In this document: one piece after another, positions 6,987-12,319 of the stretch
Layout: every line of letters starts with the position of its first letter
Position numbering within the stretch: position 1 is the first letter of the stretch
Source of the DNA: Acetobacteraceae bacterium
GTDB lineage: Bacteria; Pseudomonadota; Alphaproteobacteria; Acetobacterales; Acetobacteraceae
NCBI GenBank assembly: GCA_003164305.1
Contig: PLSZ01000287.1
Span: 380 to 12,698 of the forward strand
Direction of reading: 5' to 3'
DNA length: 12,319 nt
Position numbers and translations under genes: made by a program
Notes under the pieces: generated by a model
What the model saw: only the letters and a program-made list of their open reading frames with translations
What the model was told of the DNA's origin: nothing
The model's database searches: none

Positions 6987-7753
6987 GCGGGTACTCTCGT
7001 GTGAGCCGCGTTGGCTGAGCGGCGGTCGCGGGCGATGTCCAGGAACACTTCCTCCAGGTCGTCGCGGCCATAGCGGTCGAGCAGGTCCTGGGGGCTGCCG
7101 CGATCCACCACGCGGCCTTGCTTGAGCATCAGAACGTGGGAGCACAGACGCTCAACCTCGGCCATGTTGTGGCTGGCGAGCAGGATCGTGCAGCCGGTTT
7201 CGGCGCGGTAGCGCTCCAGCCATGTGCGAACCAGATCGCCGGTGTCGGGGTCGAGGCTGGCGGTGGGCTCATCGAGCAGCAGCAGTTCCGGTCGGTTGAT
7301 CAGGGATTTGGCCAACGCGACGCGGGTCTTCTGGCCGGCCGACAACTGTCCCGCGGGACGGTCAAGCAACGCGCCGAGATCGAGTTCGGCGGACAATTCG
7401 GCGATGCGCTGGTTGATGTGGCGGACGTTGTACAAATGTCCGTAGACGCGCAGGTTTTCTCGGACGGTCAGGCGGTGCGGCAGAGAAACATAGGGCGAGG
7501 AGAAGTTCATCCGCGCCAGGGCCGCGAACCGGTCACGCAGCATGTCGTGGCCGAGCACGCGAATGGAGCCCGAAGTCGGCAGCAATAAGCCCAGTAGCAT
7601 GGCGATCGTGGTGGTCTTGCCGGCGCCGTTGCCGCCCAGAAGGCCGACGGTCGCTCCCGCGGGCGCGGCGAAGTCGATCCCATCGACCGCCAGCACCGTG
7701 TCGTAGCGCTTGGTCAGGCCCTGAACTTCGATGACATTGGCGGTGAGGCTCAT
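6983..7753 (-). CDS. ABC transporter ATP-binding protein
   Basis: A 256-residue ATPase that drives the adjacent ABC-2 permease. Motifs in order from ATG 7753: Walker A GGNGAGKTT at 40-48, the Q-loop region replaced by MNFSSPYVSLPHRLTVREN near 82-100 (no plain Gln at the usual site), signature LSAGQ at 137-141, Walker B LLLLDEP at 157-163 with D-loop SLD, and H-loop His195 in ASHNM. The C-terminus DLEEVFLDIARD is the typical end of the NodI/CcmA-like exporter group. Start ATG 7753 is chosen because MSLTANVIEVQGLTKRY is the normal beginning; the frame extends to a TTG at 7819 but that adds only low-complexity residues. No clear Shine-Dalgarno precedes 7753. It is the first gene of the operon and is divergent from the membrane-anchored kinase-like gene. 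Confidence 0.93.
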   Translation of the reverse strand: MSLTANVIEVQGLTKRYDTVLAVDGIDFAAPAGATVGLLGGNGAGKTTTIAMLLGLLLPTSGSIRVLGHDMLRDRFAALARMNFSSPYVSLPHRLTVRENLRVYGHLYNVRHINQRIAELSAELDLGALLDRPAGQLSAGQKTRVALAKSLINRPELLLLDEPTASLDPDTGDLVRTWLERYRAETGCTILLASHNMAEVERLCSHVLMLKQGRVVDRGSPQDLLDRYGRDDLEEVFLDIARDRRSANAAHTRVPA

Positions 7754-7891
7754 GGGCGGACGGTTAGACGATTTCCCCGCCGGCGGAAACGGCGCGCGTG
7801 GGAGGCAGCCAGGCGGCAACCCGAAACGCTGTTAACGGAGTCTTTACGAATTCCGCCGATGGTGGGGCCCCGACGGCCCGGGAGCCATGTC
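7754..7891. promoter_or_regulatory. Divergent promoter region with a near-match to a CtrA site
   Basis: 138 bp between the ABC operon (minus) and the kinase-like gene (plus). At 7832-7847 there is TTAA, seven bases, then TTTAC. The CtrA consensus in alphaproteobacteria is TTAA-N7-TTAAC, so this is a one-mismatch match, in a sequence otherwise poor in A and T. It lies 45 bp before the ATG at 7892. No convincing -35/-10 pair was found on either strand. GGGAG at 7880-7884 is the ribosome binding site for 7892. A one-mismatch match can arise by chance, hence the low confidence. Confidence 0.25.
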
Positions 7892-8491
7892 ATGAGCATC
7901 CTTCAACTCGGACTTATCTTCGCGATTTCGGCACCTTTCGCTGTGGCCGTGTGGATGGCGTTGCAGGATCGGGCGGGCGACCATGTCGTTTACCCGCGCG
8001 AAATCGTCGGGTCCGAGCTTCGACTGTGCCGCTCCCGCGCTGAGACATTGGATGTGGAACAGGAGGTGCGCGCGGCGGCGGACTCGGCGGCTGACCTGGC
8101 CTGCGCGCATTCCGTTCGGATCCGGCTCGCGGTCGCCCCAGGCACCACCGCGCGGGTGGATCCGATCGCGTTGCGAACAGCTTTACGGGCGGTGATTGAG
8201 CAGGCCATTCGAACGGCGGTGGGCGGTCAGGTATTGATCACCGCGGCGGCGCTCGGACCCCAGATACACATCCGCGTGACCGACGATGCCGCCGATGCCG
8301 ACCAGAGATCCCGGGAAGCGGGCACGCGAGAGGCCTCGTCGCTGATCGCGCTGCAAGGCGGATCGATCGCGATAGAGGCGGCCCAGGGCCGAGGGACCAC
8401 GGTCACGATACGGCTTCCGTTGCCCGGCAGGATCGATGAGGCGCGGAACCATTATATGGAGGAGACAGCTCTCGCCGATCATGATGCCTGA
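7892..8491 (+). CDS. Membrane-anchored protein with degenerate histidine-kinase ATPase-like domain
   Basis: A 199-residue protein with one N-terminal hydrophobic helix (about 3-24) and a cytosolic part resembling the HATPase_c domain of sensor kinases. The matching order is: ARVDPIALRTALRAVIEQAI (88-106) where the N-box would lie, QIHIRVTDDAADAD (124-137) at the G1/D-box, and LIALQGGSIAIEAAQGRGTT (151-170) followed by VTIRLPLP, the usual end of a kinase. No dimerisation domain with a phospho-acceptor His is present, the N-box Asn residues are replaced (Ala100 and Gln104 by alignment), and the DxGxG motif lacks its glycines. It therefore probably lacks kinase activity and perhaps ATP binding. 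ATG 7892 follows GGGAG by seven bases; the upstream ATG 7859 lacks this. It is not ChpT-like. The next 182 bp before the flavin reductase hold no convincing gene. Function unknown. Confidence 0.7.
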   Translation: MSILQLGLIFAISAPFAVAVWMALQDRAGDHVVYPREIVGSELRLCRSRAETLDVEQEVRAAADSAADLACAHSVRIRLAVAPGTTARVDPIALRTALRAVIEQAIRTAVGGQVLITAAALGPQIHIRVTDDAADADQRSREAGTREASSLIALQGGSIAIEAAQGRGTTVTIRLPLPGRIDEARNHYMEETALADHDA

Positions 8492-8673
8492 CACATTCGC
8501 GCGATTGGCGCGGGTGGCGGTCGTTGTCGGTCTGGACCCGGCACGAAACTCGCGTCTCTTCCGGCGTGGCCCGATAAGGCGGTTGCCAAGACGGGCGCGG
8601 GCCGCGATCATCCGCGTGTCGCGGCGGATCGACTGCGCCGACCTGACGCGACACCTTGCAGAGGGAGCCTGTC

Positions 8674-9168
8674 ATGCCGGTCGAAAAACAGCCCTATCGC
8701 GACGCGATGGCCCGGTTGGGCGCGGCGGTCAATGTCATCACCACCGATGGGCCGGGCGGACGCGCGGGCTTCACCGCGTCGGCGGTGACCAGCGTCACGG
8801 ACACGCCCCCGACGTTGCTGGTGTGCGCCAATCGCGCGAACGATTCCTATCCGGCGTTCATGAAAAATCAGGTGCTGTGCGTGAACACGCTGACTCCCGC
8901 TCAGGAAGGGTTGTCGCCGATCTTCGCCGGCATGACAAAGCATACGGATGAAGAGCGGTTCACCGGCCATGACTGGCATACGCTGGAGACCGGAGCGCCG
9001 GTGCTGGACAAGGCGCTGGTCGTGTTCGATTGCCGGATCACGCAAATCGTCGAGGCGGGGACACACGATGTGTTCTTTTGCTCGGTCGAGGCGGTGCGGG
9101 TCGGCACGGCGAAAGAGGGGCTGATTTATTACGGTCGAGGATATCACACGGTCGCTGTGCAAGGCTGA
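8674..9168 (+). CDS. rutF: NADH:flavin (FMN) reductase, RutF/HpaC family
   Basis: A 164-residue cytosolic flavin reductase that supplies reduced FMN/FAD to a partner monooxygenase. Similarity to E. coli RutF (also 164 residues) is strong from memory of that sequence: RDAMARLGAAVNVITTDGP near 9-27, GRAGFTASAVTSVTDTPPTL near 29-48, LCVNTL near 68-73, FDCRI near 118-122 and the GTHD motif at 129-132, plus YGRGYHTV near the C-terminus. HpaC is the closest alternative family member; both share the fold. ATG 8674 is chosen because AGAGGGAG (8660-8667) lies six bases before it; an in-frame TTG at 8656 would extend the protein by six residues. No rutA, hpaB or other monooxygenase is in the window, so the partner is unknown and the symbol reflects similarity only. 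Confidence 0.88.
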   Translation: MPVEKQPYRDAMARLGAAVNVITTDGPGGRAGFTASAVTSVTDTPPTLLVCANRANDSYPAFMKNQVLCVNTLTPAQEGLSPIFAGMTKHTDEERFTGHDWHTLETGAPVLDKALVVFDCRITQIVEAGTHDVFFCSVEAVRVGTAKEGLIYYGRGYHTVAVQG

Positions 9169-9222
9169 CGGCGCGAGCGGGCACACCGGGCGGCAGGCGC
9201 CGGTCAGTCGTTCCCGGCAGCG

Positions 9223-9290
9223 CCGTCATGGCGAGGACCATTCATCGCGCCACCGAACGAGATAGCCGGGTCGGTGCCCGGCCATGACGG
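9223..9290. repeat. REP-like intergenic palindromic element
   Basis: Perfect 10-bp inverted repeat: CCGTCATGGC at 9223-9232 and GCCATGACGG at 9281-9290. Nested at its right end is a second perfect hairpin, GCCGGG (9265-9270) and CCCGGC (9277-9282) around a 6-base loop. The right part resembles the widespread alphaproteobacterial palindromic repeat whose copies read GGCCGGG...CCCGGCCATGACGG. It lies between two convergent genes, which is where such elements usually sit. Copy number in the genome cannot be judged from this window. Confidence 0.6.
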
Positions 9291-9316
9291 GATCGCGGTC
9301 GGAGCGGGGCCGTTGA

Positions 9317-9373
9317 GGCAAGACAACGTCATCGACGCCATGGCCGACGGACACTGACATCGACGTTGTCGCC
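9317..9373. terminator. Large inverted repeat between convergent genes, possible bidirectional stem-loop
   Basis: GACAACGTC at 9322-9330 is the exact reverse complement of GACGTTGTC at 9362-9370. The arms extend outward with GGC (9317-9319) and GCC (9371-9373) after a 2-base bulge on the left. The 31-base interior is itself partly palindromic. It lies 17 bp beyond the end of the selenoprotein gene and 149 bp beyond the flavin reductase, so a role at transcript ends is plausible. There is no T-tract, so it is not a standard intrinsic terminator. Confidence 0.35.
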
Positions 9374-9389
9374 AATCGGGCGGCTGGGC

Positions 9390-10595
9390 TCAGTTCGGCA
9401 AGAACGGTACCGGGACGAAAAAGCGGCCGCCCACCGTTTTCAGGGCGTTGTTCTCGCTTTTCAAGGCGGCCTCACGGAGAGCGATCAGCATTTGGCCGGC
9501 GACGGTCTTTCGCCAGAACCACCAGTCGATCTGCCGCGCGGATGGCGGAGGACCGTCAGCCTGCACCGCCTCCCCATACAGCGCTTTCAGGTCGTCGGCC
9601 AGAAATCGCAACGCCAAAGCCGGTGTGTCGTGCGAAGGCACGGTCGGCAGCGCCCCGTCCAGGAATGATGTGGCGAACGCCGGCCAGTCCTCGGGCGGTT
9701 GGCCGGCGAGGCCCACCGATGTGCGCCCGAACCGCGCCTTGAACCGCTCCCACACCGGCAGCACCAGCGCAAGTTCAGCCTGGAAGGCGGATCGCCAGGC
9801 CGCCGCCTCGTGCAATGGCGCGGGCGGAGACAAGGAGACGGCGGGCGTCCAGTCGGGCCGGTCGAACCAGCTTGGATTGTCGTCCGGGAAATGCTCCAGA
9901 AGCACGGGTCGATCGGTGCGTTCCAGCAGACGCAGCGCCTGAAGCAGGACGCGGCGCTGGAACGGCGCATCGTTGGGTTCGCCCAACGGCCGGCCCAACA
10001 TGAAAGGCAGCATCAGCGCGCGCGGCGGTTTTGTCTTTTCAACCTGCGGCAGGACCAGGGCGAGAACCGTCGTCGGCAGGCCGCGTTCTTCCAACATATG
10101 TGCCATCGCGCTCACGGCGCGGGTGCACAGCGGTCAGACCGGGGCCAGAACGACGGCGTTGCAGCCCTCGGCCAGCAATCCGGCCGCGATCCCGTCCGCC
10201 GATTCCACCATCGCGGCGGGATCGGTGGAGCCCATGATCGTGTAATGCGTGCTGGTCACGCCACCGATCACGCCCTCGGCCGCGAATTCGCGCAGCCGGT
10301 CGATCGGGTAGACAACGTTGACGTCCCGCTGAAAGCCGGCGCGATCGAAGTTGATCGATACATGGCTGATGAGGATTTCGTCGTTGCTCCAATCGCCGGG
10401 CACCGCGCGGTATTCGCCGGAGCCGAACGGAAATGGCTTATCGCCGCGATGGATCAAAGCGGCGCTGCTGACGATCGCGACGCGCCGCTGAGACAAAGGC
10501 GGACCGGAGACGAATGGCGTGGTGTCGAAGCTCGGGCACGGAATGCTCGCCACGGCGGTGCGGGTCGGCTCGGGGATGTCCTCAAGTCTTGCCAT
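9390..10595 (-). CDS. Selenoprotein of the GrdB/PrdB (glycine/sarcosine/betaine/D-proline reductase B) family, Sec encoded by TGA at 10136-10134
   Basis: Read from ATG 10595 the frame stops at TGA 10136-10134 after 153 residues, but continues open to TGA 9392-9390. The two parts are one family domain: RRVAIVSSAALIHRGD near 37-52, the ISHVSINFDRAGFQRD stretch near 76-91, NVVYPIDRLRE, STHYTIMGSTDPAAM near 115-129, then VVLAPV-U-PLCTRAVSAMAHMLEERGLPT spanning the TGA, and a C-terminal part with FMLGRPLGEPNDAPFQRRVL and WWFWRKTVAGQMLIALREAA. In GrdB and PrdB the residue at the TGA is the catalytic selenocysteine in a U/C-x-x-C motif; here Sec154 with Cys157. A SECIS-like hairpin follows at once. 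Total 401 residues. The substrate is unknown: no PrdA, GrdA or GrdE is nearby. DUF3830 lies 43 bp upstream in the same direction, so they form an operon. Alternatives: a TGC-to-TGA nonsense mutation or error. No strong Shine-Dalgarno precedes 10595. Confidence 0.8.
10099..10136 (-). promoter_or_regulatory. Bacterial SECIS-like element immediately after the in-frame TGA
   Basis: Starting at the TGA (10136-10134), four unpaired bases precede lower stem TGTGC (10129-10125) pairing perfectly with GCACA (10103-10099). A 3x3 internal loop (10124-10122, 10106-10104) leads to upper stem CGCGC (10121-10117) pairing perfectly with GCGCG (10111-10107). The apical loop is CGTGA (10116-10112). The loop begins 17 nt after the TGA, its first two bases include G, and it holds a GT step. 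These fit the known bacterial SECIS geometry (loop about 16-37 nt after the UGA, short GC-rich upper stem, G early in a small loop). It would recruit SelB-GTP-Sec-tRNA. Confidence 0.75.
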
Positions 10596-10638
10596 TCAAG
10601 CTGCTTTCATTGTTGGGACGCGGCGGGGTTGGCATCCA

Positions 10639-11055
10639 TCAGGCGGGGGCGGAAAACACGATAGCCTGCGCGCCGGACCAAAGCACCAGTTTCCCGAGGC
10701 TGGCGAGATTTTCGTTGCCTTCGACCACGGTCAGAAAATGGTTGCCGGCGAGCTGCCCCATTTTGCTGGCGAATTGCACACCGCCGTACGCCAGCAAGAT
10801 TTCGGTTTCGCTGATCCCACCAGGGTAAAGCAGGATTTGCCCCGGCGCCGGGTAGCTGGTGTGGTTTTCAAAGCCGAGGCCGAGATCGAGATCGCCGAGC
10901 GGGATCCAGCAGGCTTCGCCGCTCCAGCGGACGTGGATGATGCGTTCGTGATAGGGCAGCAACCGCTGGAAGCGCGCGCAGGTTTTCGGCGCCGCGGCAT
11001 CCTCGAAACGAGCGGTGAACTGAAACGGTCCAGCGGTGATTTGGATCAGGCTCAT
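10639..11055 (-). CDS. DUF3830 family protein (cyclophilin-like fold)
   Basis: A 138-residue soluble protein. From ATG 11055 it reads MSLIQITAGPFQFTARFED, then APKTCARFQRLLPY near 22-35, and the block characteristic of DUF3830: HVRWSGEACWIPLGDLDLG (41-59), ENHTSYPAPGQILLYPGG (63-80) and ISETEILLAYGGVQFASKMG (81-100), followed by GNHFLTVVEG. The early APKTC.RF..LLP segment resembles the start of cyclophilin-like beta-barrels. No enzymatic function is established for the family to my knowledge. The start 11055 is chosen because it begins directly at the conserved domain and has GAGAG about eight to nine bases upstream; the frame extends to 11265 but those residues look non-coding. It precedes the selenoprotein gene by 43 bp on the same strand, so it may be a partner or share a substrate; this is inference. 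Confidence 0.85.
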   Translation of the reverse strand: MSLIQITAGPFQFTARFEDAAAPKTCARFQRLLPYHERIIHVRWSGEACWIPLGDLDLGLGFENHTSYPAPGQILLYPGGISETEILLAYGGVQFASKMGQLAGNHFLTVVEGNENLASLGKLVLWSGAQAIVFSAPA

Positions 11056-11643
11056 GCGTGGGTCTCTCGCTGGATCGGGTCTTGGGGAGCGGTGGGGGTT
11101 GGTCGAGGGCAATCGGCCAAACCTAACCGCGGAGGCGCCGCGCCGCAAACCGGGGGCAAACGGGGAACGATCGAGCCGCCCGCGCTGCCGAAAGCCCCGG
11201 GGGTTCGTGGCCTGTGGTTCCCCGAGGCGGACGGGACACAGCGCCATCGGGTGGGCGTTTGGCATCGGCGCCGATTTTTATGGGGAGATTGGGAGGTGGG
11301 GAGCATGGGAGGTGACACGGGGATCCTTCGCTTTGCCGGGAGGCGCTACCTCCCCTCCCCGAAGCGGCCGAAAGTGCCCCGCGATCACGGCACCAGTTCC
11401 CGCGACGGGGGTGATATCGCGAGGTCTGGTACCCTCCCAGCCTCCCTGCGAAAGTGCCAGCCGCCCACCGTCACGTCGCCAGTGGCGCACGATCTCCGGG
11501 TGCGCCGCCAAAATCCGGCGCTCCTGGCGGTTGCCCCGGAGAAGCGCCGGTTCCGCCGCGAATCAGCCCCAGGCGAGTCGTGAAGGCCTCGCTCTTGCCT
11601 GCTCGCCCGATTGATCCGACATTCCCACAAAGAGGTGACGCAT
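11056..11643. other. 588-bp stretch without a convincing gene
   Basis: Divergent region between DUF3830 (minus) and grxC (plus). Several frames are open, as expected at this GC content, but none shows a recognisable domain, a good start and a ribosome binding site together. The best candidate is minus 11511-11278, whose first 50 residues look protein-like (AHPEIVRHWRRDGG, PVAGTGAVIAGHF) and whose last 25 do not; it could be a remnant. A G-run cluster on the plus strand (11282-11309) fits a G-quadruplex pattern. GGGAGGT at 11307-11313 and ACCTCCC at 11348-11354 form an inverted repeat. No tRNA-Sec or other tRNA could be folded here by eye. Confidence 0.5.
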
Positions 11644-11904
11644 ATGCCGAAGATCGAAATCTATACCCAACCCTGGTGCCCGTTCTGTGAGCGGGCGGTG
11701 CATGTCCTGTCCACGAAAAACGTGGAATTCCGGGAGATCGACGCACCCCACGGATCGGCCGAGCGTGAAGAGGCGAAACGCCGCTCCGGCGGGCGCACGA
11801 CAATGCCGCAGATCTTCATCGACGACCGGCATATCGGCGGTTGCGACGACCTTCTGGCGCTGGATCGCGCCGGAAAACTGGACCCGCTGTTGCGGGCGGC
11901 GTAA
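11644..11904 (+). CDS. grxC: Glutaredoxin 3
   Basis: An 86-residue cytosolic thiol-disulfide oxidoreductase that uses glutathione to reduce disulfides. The N-terminus IEIYTQPWCPFC contains the active-site motif C12-P-F-C15 (class I dithiol type; CPYC is more usual), followed by the cis-proline segment TTMPQIFID near 52-60 and the glutathione-binding GGCDDLLALD near 65-74. Length fits GrxC (about 83-87). ATG 11644 has GAGG at 11632-11635, eight bases upstream; the frame runs back to 11611 without a better start. In related alphaproteobacteria grxC is commonly followed by a carbon-nitrogen hydrolase and a DUF1178 gene; here DUF1178 follows at 96 bp and the hydrolase gene is absent from this position. 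Identification firm. Confidence 0.95.
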   Translation: MPKIEIYTQPWCPFCERAVHVLSTKNVEFREIDAPHGSAEREEAKRRSGGRTTMPQIFIDDRHIGGCDDLLALDRAGKLDPLLRAA

Positions 11905-11911
11905 GGGAGCA

Positions 11912-11938
11912 CTGGCACTCTCTTGTCATGAGTGCCAA
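11912..11938. promoter_or_regulatory. CIRCE-like inverted repeat (possible HrcA operator)
   Basis: CTGGCACTC at 11912-11920 and GAGTGCCAA at 11930-11938 flank exactly nine bases. The CIRCE operator of the heat-shock repressor HrcA reads TTAGCACTC-N9-GAGTGCTAA, so the GCACTC-N9-GAGTGC core and the spacer length match, while the outer bases differ (TGG/CCA for TAG/CTA). It lies 8 bp after grxC and 63 bp before the DUF1178 start. A CTTG at 11922-11925 and CCCAAAT at 11944-11950 could be a sigma-32-like -35/-10 pair overlapping it. No T-tract follows, so it is a poor terminator. Confidence 0.42.
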
Positions 11939-12000
11939 CGTCACCCAAATTCACGAATCGTCCGGTGGCAGTTCGCCATCGGATCAGGCCGGAACCAAGG

Positions 12001-12319
12001 ATGATTCATTACCAGCTGTTATGCGACCAGGATCACGAATTCGACGGCTGGTTTAACGACAGCGCCGGGTTTGAGAAACAAGCCAAACGTGGCCTGATCG
12101 AATGTCCGGCCTGCGGCGCCAAGAAAGTTCGCCGCGCGTTGATGACTCCCGCGGTGTCCACGCGTGACGCGCCCGAGCCCAAACCGCCGGTTCCCGTGCA
12201 GCAGGTTCTGCCCCCGGCGCCGCCCGCGCAGCCTCAGCCTGGAGCGCCGCTGCCGGCCCAAATGCTGGCCATGCTGCAGCGCATGCGCGCCGAGGTGGAA
12301 AAAAACTGCGATTACGTCG
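12001..12319 (+). CDS. DUF1178 family protein, zinc-ribbon-like (partial, 3' end outside window)
   Basis: The first 106 residues of a DUF1178 protein. Cys8 and the HEFDGWFNDSAGF segment (12-24), then C35-x-x-C38 in ECPACGAKKVRRALMTPAV, form the conserved N-terminal block; the Cys residues suggest a small zinc ribbon. A proline- and glutamine-rich linker (about 59-86) follows, then the helix AQMLAMLQRMRAEVEKNCDYV, which begins the conserved C-terminal part where the window ends. ATG 12001 is chosen because the conserved sequence MIHYQLLCD starts there; the Shine-Dalgarno is poor, with AAGG directly abutting the ATG. Function of the family is unknown. Neighbour grxC and the CIRCE-like site between them are the only hints of context. 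Confidence 0.88.
   Translation, partial: MIHYQLLCDQDHEFDGWFNDSAGFEKQAKRGLIECPACGAKKVRRALMTPAVSTRDAPEPKPPVPVQQVLPPAPPAQPQPGAPLPAQMLAMLQRMRAEVEKNCDYV

Noticed and set aside
7892..8491. ChpT-type histidine phosphotransferase
   Set aside because: There is no N-terminal helical hairpin with a phospho-acceptor His, and an N-terminal membrane helix is present instead.
8484..8951. Open frame starting ATGATG at the end of the pseudo-kinase gene
   Set aside because: Arg-rich translation that soon runs into the flavin reductase gene in the wrong frame; no family resemblance.
9699..10664. 321-codon plus-strand open frame across the selenoprotein TGA
   Set aside because: Low-complexity Arg/Gln/Ala-rich translation without a domain; it mirrors the minus-strand coding pattern.
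11278..11511. Minus-strand frame of 77 codons before DUF3830
   Set aside because: The first part looks protein-like but starts at TTG without a ribosome binding site and ends in low-complexity sequence; noted only as a possible remnant.
10519..11583. 354-codon plus-strand open frame opposite DUF3830 and through the gap before grxC
   Set aside because: No domain, and the DUF3830 protein on the other strand is clear. The part in 11056-11583 has no better support.
11056..11643. selC (tRNA-Sec) or other tRNA near the selenoprotein
   Set aside because: No UCA anticodon arm or acceptor/T-arm pairing was found by eye on either strand.
11912..11938. Intrinsic terminator after grxC
   Set aside because: The stem is perfect but no T-tract follows, and the exact 9-base spacer with the GCACTC core fits CIRCE better.

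Overview
The window is high-GC DNA with densely packed, often translationally overlapping genes. Gene content (mlaA-mlaC pair, RutF-like flavin reductase, glutaredoxin 3 followed by a DUF1178 gene, REP-like palindromes with a CCGTCATGGC arm) suggests an alphaproteobacterium, most likely of the Rhodospirillales/Acetobacteraceae type. That placement is an inference from content and style, not from a marker gene.

Layout. Positions 1-844 (minus) hold most of metF, a folate/methionine enzyme whose 3' end lies outside the window. A 153-bp divergent intergenic region with a three-copy repeat separates it from mlaA and mlaC (998-2482, plus), parts of the retrograde phospholipid transport system of the outer membrane. 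Next comes one very large gene (2569-5591, plus) built from two consecutive TPR + GT9-like glycosyltransferase modules and broken by a single missing G near 3468. Convergent to it is a tightly coupled minus-strand operon (7753-5569): ABC ATPase, ABC-2 permease and a histidine phosphatase, joined by GTGA and ATGA overlaps. Divergent from that operon is a membrane-anchored, degenerate histidine-kinase ATPase-like protein (7892-8491), then a RutF/HpaC-type flavin reductase (8674-9168). A palindrome-rich gap (9169-9389) follows.

The most interesting part is the minus-strand pair 11055-9390: a DUF3830 gene and, 43 bp downstream, a gene of the GrdB/PrdB (glycine/sarcosine/betaine/D-proline reductase selenoprotein B) family. 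Its reading frame is interrupted by one in-frame TGA exactly where the family carries selenocysteine, in a U-P-L-C motif. A two-tier hairpin with the geometry of a bacterial SECIS element lies directly after the TGA. I read it as one 401-residue selenoprotein, not two ORFs.

After a 588-bp stretch with no convincing gene come grxC (11644-11904), a CIRCE-like inverted repeat (GCACTC-N9-GAGTGC core) and the start of a DUF1178 zinc-ribbon gene that runs off the right edge. No rRNA, tRNA, CRISPR array, transposase or phage gene was seen.
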